A DNA stretch of 28,117 nucleotides. Source: UMGS755 sp045602005 (GTDB lineage Bacteria > Bacillota > Clostridia > UBA1381 > UBA9506). Below are positions 23,849-28,117 of this stretch, piece by piece. The notes under the pieces were generated by a model. The model did not search any database. It was given only the letters and a program-made list of their open reading frames with translations, and had not been told where the DNA came from. Each line of letters starts with the position of its first letter. Within the stretch, counting starts at the first letter, position 1. Both the position numbers and the translations under genes were made by a program. The stretch covers positions 1 to 28,117 of the forward strand of contig JAZSAS010000002.1 of the NCBI GenBank assembly GCA_045602005.1. Reading direction: 5' to 3'.

Positions 23849-23876
23849 TAGTTTTGTATAAGGGGTGAAACATCTT

Positions 23877-25022
23877 ATGGCAGAAAAAAGAGATTATTAT
23901 GAAGTCTTGGGCGTGAGCAAGGGTGCCAGCGCCGAAGAAATTAAAAAAGCTTACAGAAAGCTTGCGAAAAAATATCATCCCGACTTAAATCCGGATGATA
24001 AAGAAGCTGAGCAGAAGTTCAAAGAGGCAGGAGAGGCCTATGAGGTGCTGTCCGACCCGGATAAAAAACAGCGGTATGACCAATTCGGCCATGCCGGCGT
24101 TGACCCTAATTTTGGTGCCGGCGGCGGTTTTGGCGGCTTTGATGGCGGCTTTGACTTTGGAGATGTTTTTGAGGGATTCTTTGGCGGCGGTTTCGGCGGC
24201 GGCTTTGGCGGCGGCCGCAGCAGACGAAATGCCCCCAAGCCCGGCTCTGATTTGGAAATGGGCGTAACCATCACCTTTGAAGAGGCGGCCTTTGGCTGTG
24301 AGAAAGAAATTCATTTATATAGAACCGAATTTTGTGCCCAGTGCGAGGGCAGCGGTGCTAAATCCGGCAGCGAGATGGCAACCTGTTCCACCTGTGGCGG
24401 CAGCGGTCAGGTCCGCAGCACCCAGAGAACCATTCTGGGCAACATGTCAACAGTAACCACCTGTTCTGCCTGTGGCGGCAAGGGAAAAATCATTAAGGAG
24501 CCTTGCGAAACCTGTAAGGGAAAGGGAAAGGTGAGAAAATCCCGCACCATTAAGGTGAACATTCCCGCGGGTATCGACCATGGACAGAGCATTTCCTTGT
24601 CCGGTCAGGGCAATGTGGGTGACCCCGGTGCACCAGTAGGCAATCTGTTTGTCACTGTGGCCGTGCAGCCACATGAAATTTTCAAGCGCAATAATTATGA
24701 TGTGATGAGCGAGGTGCCCATCACCTTTGTTCAGGCGGCACTGGGTGCAGAGCTGGAGGTTCCCACACTGGATGGCAAAGTGAAATATACCATTCCTGAG
24801 GGTACCCAAACAGGCACGGTGTTCCGCTTAAAGGGCAAGGGAATTCCCATGCTTCGCCGCAGCGGCAGAGGTGACCAATATGTGAAGGTGACAGTAGAGG
24901 TCCCCACCCACCTTTCGGCCAAGCAGAAGGAGCTACTCCGTGAATTTGAAGGCTCTTTAGATAGCAAAAACCACTCAAAACAAAAAAACTTCTTCGATAA
25001 AATGCGAGGCGGAAAGGGCTGA
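23877..25022 (+). CDS. dnaJ: Chaperone protein DnaJ (Hsp40)
   Basis: 381 residues, full-length type I DnaJ. J domain at 1-70 with the HPD motif at 34-36; Gly/Phe-rich linker at about 75-125; four CxxCxGxG zinc-binding repeats (CAQCEGSG, CSTCGGSG, CSACGGKG, CETCKGKG) at about 150-220; C-terminal substrate-binding domains after that (GDPGAPVGNLFV, PTLDGKVKYTIPEGTQTG). Start ATG 23877 gives the family's MAEKRDYYEVLGVS; the in-frame GTG 23865 overlaps the AAGGGG ribosome site. Delivers clients to DnaK. Separated from dnaK by 222 bases that may be structured. Confidence 0.97.
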   Translation: MAEKRDYYEVLGVSKGASAEEIKKAYRKLAKKYHPDLNPDDKEAEQKFKEAGEAYEVLSDPDKKQRYDQFGHAGVDPNFGAGGGFGGFDGGFDFGDVFEGFFGGGFGGGFGGGRSRRNAPKPGSDLEMGVTITFEEAAFGCEKEIHLYRTEFCAQCEGSGAKSGSEMATCSTCGGSGQVRSTQRTILGNMSTVTTCSACGGKGKIIKEPCETCKGKGKVRKSRTIKVNIPAGIDHGQSISLSGQGNVGDPGAPVGNLFVTVAVQPHEIFKRNNYDVMSEVPITFVQAALGAELEVPTLDGKVKYTIPEGTQTGTVFRLKGKGIPMLRRSGRGDQYVKVTVEVPTHLSAKQKELLREFEGSLDSKNHSKQKNFFDKMRGGKG

Positions 25023-25027
25023 TCGGC

Positions 25028-26005
25028 ATGCTGTTTATTTATAACGAAAGCACCGACCCTTATTTTAATCTGGCAGCAGAGGAATTTCTGGTTAAAGAGC
25101 TTGATGAAGAAATTTTTATGCTCTGGCGGAACGACAACACCATTGTGGTGGGTCGGAACCAGAACACGCTGTCAGAAATTCATTATGATTATGTGCAAGA
25201 GCACGGCATTCGTGTGGTTCGGCGTTTGACCGGTGGCGGTGCGGTGTTTCATGACATGGGCAACATTAATTTTACTTTTATTGTGAACTCCGGTGATGAT
25301 TTCAGCAACTATCAGCGATTCACCCAGCCGGTCATCAATTTTCTGCAAAGTCTGGGTGTGAATGCCGCCTTAAAAGGGCGGAACGATTTGGTTATTGGTG
25401 ACAAGAAGATTTCCGGCAATGCTCAGTTTATGTATAAAGACCGAATTCTTCACCACGGCACACTGCTCTACAGCGTAGAACAAAGCCGGCTGGCAGAGGC
25501 ACTGGCGGTGTCACCGGATAAAATAAAGTCCAAGGGCATTAAATCGGTCCGCAGCCGGGTGACTAACATTAGCAGCCATTTAAATACTCCAATCACACCA
25601 GAGGTGTTCATTCAGCGGTTTGCAGAGTACATGACTAAAAACACACCGGATTGTCAATACTATGACATACGGCAACACGAGGCGGAAATCCGCCGGTTGC
25701 GTGATGAAAAATATGCCACCTGGGAGTGGAATTTCGGATATTCTCCAAAATATGAGCTGTCCCGGCGCAAGCGGTTTTCTGCCGGCAGCGTGGAGGTTCA
25801 TATGAACATTGCGGGAGAGTCAGAAATCAAAGAAATTAAAATCTTTGGCGATTTCTTCTCTAAAAAGCCGATTAGCGAGCTGGAGCAAAGGCTAGAAGGT
25901 GTGCACCATGAGGCAGAGGCGATTGAGAGTGTGCTGCGTGACGTGAACATAACGGACTATATTCAGGGCATTACAACCAAAGAGTTTATTTCCATATTAT
26001 TTTAG
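25028..26005 (+). CDS. lplA: Lipoate--protein ligase A
   Basis: 325 residues. LplA activates lipoate with ATP and attaches it to lysines of lipoyl domains (glycine cleavage H protein, 2-oxoacid dehydrogenase E2). Family motifs: RRLTGGGAVFHD (65-76), INFTFI, and GDKKISGNAQ (about 124-133) with the conserved lysine; SPDKIKSKGIKSVRSRVTNI follows. A C-terminal accessory lipoate-ligase-type domain (about 250-325) is present. It starts 5 bases after the dnaJ stop, with AAAGGG at the end of dnaJ serving as ribosome site, so it probably rides on the heat-shock transcript. Confidence 0.93.
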   Translation: MLFIYNESTDPYFNLAAEEFLVKELDEEIFMLWRNDNTIVVGRNQNTLSEIHYDYVQEHGIRVVRRLTGGGAVFHDMGNINFTFIVNSGDDFSNYQRFTQPVINFLQSLGVNAALKGRNDLVIGDKKISGNAQFMYKDRILHHGTLLYSVEQSRLAEALAVSPDKIKSKGIKSVRSRVTNISSHLNTPITPEVFIQRFAEYMTKNTPDCQYYDIRQHEAEIRRLRDEKYATWEWNFGYSPKYELSRRKRFSAGSVEVHMNIAGESEIKEIKIFGDFFSKKPISELEQRLEGVHHEAEAIESVLRDVNITDYIQGITTKEFISILF

Positions 26006-26017
26006 GAGGGAAAGAAC

Positions 26018-27391
26018 ATGTATCTGAGAGAAAGCGGCTGGAAATCGGCAGACGCTGTCTTAAAGGAAAAAATTTATAGCTTTTCAGAAGGATATAAAAC
26101 CTATCTTGATAAAGGAAAAACCGAGCGACTGGCCTGCAGCCAGGCCCTTGCCATGGCAAAAAGTCGGGGCTTTGAGAATTTGGAAGAAAAAACGTCCCTA
26201 AAGGCTGGCGACAAGGTTTATATGGTCAATCGAAATAAAAATCTTTTTCTGGCTGTCATCGGACAGGAGGCAGTGGAACAAGGCATTTCTTTTGTCATTT
26301 CTCACATTGACTGCCCCAGAATTGATTTAAAAATGAATCCCCTGTATGCCGATAGCGGTCTGGCACTTTTTAAAACCCATTACTACGGGGGGATTAAGAA
26401 ATATCAGTGGACAGCCATTCCCATGGCAATACACGGTGTTGTCATTAAAGCAAATGGCGAAACTGTGGAAATTAGCATTGGTGATAAGCCTGAAGACCCA
26501 GTGTTGTGCATCACGGATTTGCTGCCCCATCTGGCAACAGACCAAATGCAGAAAAAGGCAACAGAAATCATTACCGGTGAGGCACTGAATGTGTTAGCCG
26601 GCAGTTTGCCGGATGAACATGCTGAAAAAGATGCCGAAAAAGAGGCACTCATGAAGCTGCTTTCCCATCAGTACGGCATCTGTGAGGAAGATTTTCTCTC
26701 CGCAGAGCTTGAGATTGTGCCGGCTCTTCCTGCCCGTGATGTGGGTCTTGACCGCAGCATGGTGGGCGCATATGGTCATGATGACCGGGTGTGCGCTTAC
26801 ACTTCTTTAATGGCGCTATTGGAAACAGAAAGCCCTGTCCAAACGGCCGTGTGCCTTTTGACAGACAAGGAGGAAATCGGCAGCATGGGTAACACCGGCA
26901 TGCGTTCGGCTTTTTTTGAGTATGCCGTGGCACTGCTTCTGGAAAAAACCACCGGCAGCTATCATGAACTCATGCTCAAGCGAACGTTTCGTAATTCACG
27001 GTGTCTCTCCTCTGATGTGAGCGCCGGTGTTGACCCCACCTATCCTGAAGTGCATGAAAAATTGAATGCCCCCTTTATTGGTCGAGGTGTGGTGCTGACA
27101 AAATATACCGGTTCCCGTGGAAAATCAGGCACCTCTGATGCTAATGCAGAGTTTGTGGCACAGGTGCGCAAATGCTTTGACGAAGCCGGGGTGTTTTGGC
27201 AAAGCGGTGAGCTGGGGAAGGTAGATTGCGGCGGTGGCGGCACCATTGCCCAATATGTGGCCAATCTGGATATGGAGGTTGTGGATTGCGGCGTGCCCTT
27301 ACTTTCCATGCATGCGCCCTTTGAAATTGCCTCCAAGTTAGACATTTATATGGCACATCAGTGCTACAAGGCGTTTTATTCCCATCGTTAA
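26018..27391 (+). CDS. M18-family zinc aminopeptidase
   Basis: 457 residues, the size of clostridial M18 (aspartyl/leucyl aminopeptidase-like) enzymes, which form cytosolic dodecamers. Metal and catalytic residues in order: H96 and D98 in SHIDCPRIDLK; D in GAYGHDDRVCAYTSL; the E-E pair in TDKEEIGSMGNTG; D in SSDVSAGVDPTYPEVHE; H in LLSMHAPFEIASKLD near the C-terminus. All are present, so activity is likely. AGGAGGG precedes the ATG by 8 bases; 12 bases after lplA in the same direction. Followed by the strong terminator at 27426-27486. Symbols apeA/apeB are used for relatives but substrate preference cannot be read from sequence. Confidence 0.93.
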   Translation: MYLRESGWKSADAVLKEKIYSFSEGYKTYLDKGKTERLACSQALAMAKSRGFENLEEKTSLKAGDKVYMVNRNKNLFLAVIGQEAVEQGISFVISHIDCPRIDLKMNPLYADSGLALFKTHYYGGIKKYQWTAIPMAIHGVVIKANGETVEISIGDKPEDPVLCITDLLPHLATDQMQKKATEIITGEALNVLAGSLPDEHAEKDAEKEALMKLLSHQYGICEEDFLSAELEIVPALPARDVGLDRSMVGAYGHDDRVCAYTSLMALLETESPVQTAVCLLTDKEEIGSMGNTGMRSAFFEYAVALLLEKTTGSYHELMLKRTFRNSRCLSSDVSAGVDPTYPEVHEKLNAPFIGRGVVLTKYTGSRGKSGTSDANAEFVAQVRKCFDEAGVFWQSGELGKVDCGGGGTIAQYVANLDMEVVDCGVPLLSMHAPFEIASKLDIYMAHQCYKAFYSHR

Positions 27392-27425
27392 AAAGAGAAT
27401 TGCACAAAACAAACACAAATATTAA

Positions 27426-27486
27426 GGGGCGATGACCATTACAGCACGCAAACGTATGATTTTGCGGGTGAAACGGTCATCGCCCC
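27426..27486. terminator. Bidirectional terminator between the M18 gene and the XRE regulator
   Basis: GGGGCGATGACC (27426-27437) pairs perfectly with GGTCATCGCCCC (27475-27486). Inside, CGCAAA/TTTGCG (27452... region 27447-27466) forms an inner hairpin. On the plus strand it is followed by TGGTTTTTTG; on the minus strand by TTAATATTTG. It is placed between two convergent genes. Confidence 0.88.
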
Positions 27487-27504
27487 TGGTTTTTTGAACA
27501 CGCA

Positions 27505-27897
27505 TCAGGAAGTTGCCTCGTTTTGCTCCTTTTGGATTTTTAGAATATAATCATAATATGTCAGCATGCTGAGCTTCTGGGTGGGAGAAAGCTGAGAAAT
27601 ATCCAGCTTTGCGCCATGGTTCTGCACCAGCTCCTTTAGCGAACGGGGCGGCAAATCTTCGTTGAAAACGGGATGTTGATAAACAATTTGGTCCATTAAA
27701 ACATCATCCATCACGTGAAATTCGCTGGCTATGCGGGCGAGAAGCTTTTTGTCGGGCAGACGTTTGCCTGTTTCATAATTTGCCAGCGTCCCTCTGGGAA
27801 TGCCAAGCCTGCTTGAGAATTCCTCCTGTGACAGGCCGGTATCATAACGAAACAATTTTAGTTTTAAAGACAGTGAATTAGATGATTGCTTTTTCAT
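27505..27897 (-). CDS. XRE-family helix-turn-helix transcriptional regulator
   Basis: 130 residues. Residues about 10-65 are a Cro/C1-type helix-turn-helix: LKLFRYDTGLSQEEFSSRLGIPRGTLANYETGKRLPDKKLLARIASEF, with the recognition helix at PRGTLANYE. The remaining half (about 66-130) matches no domain I recognise; it has a helical segment SQLSPTQKLSMLTYYDYILKIQ that may serve dimerisation. GGAGG stands 8 bases before the ATG. It has a fully consensus promoter overlapped by one of two direct repeats, which suggests autoregulation. Its targets are unknown; no effector or toxin partner is next to it, and the genes to the right lie outside the window. Confidence 0.88.
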   Translation of the reverse strand: MKKQSSNSLSLKLKLFRYDTGLSQEEFSSRLGIPRGTLANYETGKRLPDKKLLARIASEFHVMDDVLMDQIVYQHPVFNEDLPPRSLKELVQNHGAKLDISQLSPTQKLSMLTYYDYILKIQKEQNEATS

Positions 27898-27929
27898 TTG
27901 TAATGCCTCCGGTTCCTCTTAATAATTCA

Positions 27930-27958
27930 ATTATACAACAAAAGTCCAAGAATGTCAA
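27930..27958 (-). promoter_or_regulatory. Consensus sigma-A promoter of the XRE gene
   Basis: On the minus strand TTGACA (27953-27958), exactly 17 bases, TATAAT (27930-27935): both hexamers perfect. Such a strong promoter normally implies repression. Confidence 0.9.
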
Positions 27959-27985
27959 GCGAGATAAAGAAAAAAGTACAAGAAT
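27940..27985 (-). promoter_or_regulatory. Candidate operator pair for the XRE regulator
   Basis: Two direct copies on the minus strand, ATTCTTGTACTTTT (27972-27985) and ATTCTTGGACTTTT (27940-27953), match at 13 of 14 bases. Centres are 32 bases apart, about three helical turns. The proximal copy fills the -35/-10 spacer; the distal one is upstream of -35 and extends to a partial palindrome CCAAGATTCTTG. Confidence 0.6.
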
Positions 27986-28005
27986 CTTGGTTTATATAAC
28001 AAAAG

Positions 28006-28044
28006 AAACGGACTGTCAAAGAAATTTTCAATGACAGTCCGTTT
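28006..28044. terminator. Strong intrinsic terminator hairpin, direction uncertain
   Basis: A perfect 13-bp stem (28006-28018 with 28032-28044) around a 13-base loop. Both flanks are T-rich in their own direction (TTG after it on the plus strand within GTTTTT; TTTCTTTTGTT on the minus strand). No plus-strand gene precedes it; it most likely ended a minus-strand gene now beyond the right edge. Confidence 0.75.
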
Positions 28045-28064
28045 TTGATTCATCGTAGAATGAA

Positions 28065-28117
28065 AACCACGGGCTATGCCCGTGGTTCCAAAAAGCTTAT
28101 AGCTTTACATATTAAAG
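28065..28117 (+). mobile_element. Probable left end of an IS200-like element (cut by window edge)
   Basis: Two adjacent hairpins with identical TAT loops: a 10-bp stem AACCACGGGC / GCCCGTGGTT (28065-28087) and AAAGCT / AGCTTT (28092-28106). IS200/IS605 left ends carry such subterminal hairpins shortly before tnpA, which would lie beyond the edge. The core GGGCTATGCCCG recurs at 122-133 in the suspected right end at the other side of the window. A simple hairpin repeat (REP-like) is the alternative. Confidence 0.45.

Noticed and set aside
27961..28005. Plus-strand promoter and small RNA ending at the 28006-28044 hairpin
   Set aside because: TATATAAC could be a -10 but no -35 at suitable spacing was found.
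1..28117. Composite transposon bounded by IS200 copies
   Set aside because: The content is ordinary core chromosome, IS200-type single-strand transposition does not move composite units of this size, and neither copy is seen complete.

Overview
The window looks like chromosomal DNA from a Clostridia-type Firmicute, probably a gut or otherwise uncultured lineage. Supporting this are a Gram-positive PolC replicase, an hrcA-grpE-dnaK-dnaJ cluster under a perfect CIRCE operator, a VanW/G5 envelope protein, an SOS-type YneA-like gene with GAAC-N4-GTTC boxes, strong AGGAGG-type ribosome sites and consensus sigma-A promoters. Assignment below class level is not possible by eye.

Layout: apart from an IS200-like fragment at the left edge, all genes left of about 10.3 kb run on the minus strand and all genes from there to 27.4 kb run on the plus strand. 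The minus-strand half holds (reading in transcription order) a SOS-controlled yneA-like LysM gene followed by tspO; then vanW-radA-nusB-xseA from one sigma-A promoter; then a ttcA-like PP-loop gene, galU and a secreted phosphodiester glycosidase from another. The plus-strand half holds ispG-polC-comEC-holA (isoprenoid precursor synthesis, replication, DNA uptake, clamp-loader delta), the CIRCE-controlled hrcA-grpE-dnaK-dnaJ chaperone operon, and the closely packed lplA and M18 aminopeptidase genes, ended by a strong bidirectional terminator shared with a convergent XRE-family regulator that has a consensus promoter and a likely operator pair.

The accessory part is the roughly 880-base stretch between the divergent yneA and ispG promoters. 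It contains (i) an array of small hairpins, each starting TG and ending CA, with differing arms but separated by an almost constant 5-base spacer (TGAAT on the left half, its reverse complement ATTCA on the right half); (ii) three copies of a TATACAG(A/T)CTTTATAT sequence, two of them inside a 37-base repeat that can itself form a stem; (iii) an inverted-repeat-bounded element carrying a DUF559 (Vsr-like PD-(D/E)XK) endonuclease gene broken by an in-frame amber codon. All this lies in what would be the transcribed leader of ispG-polC.

Both window edges touch what look like IS200/IS605-family sequences: the last 20 codons and right end of a tnpA-like gene at the left edge, and a two-hairpin left-end-like sequence at the right edge, in the same orientation. 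The dnaK-dnaJ intergenic region may encode a multibranched RNA structure. No rRNA, tRNA or CRISPR array was recognised.
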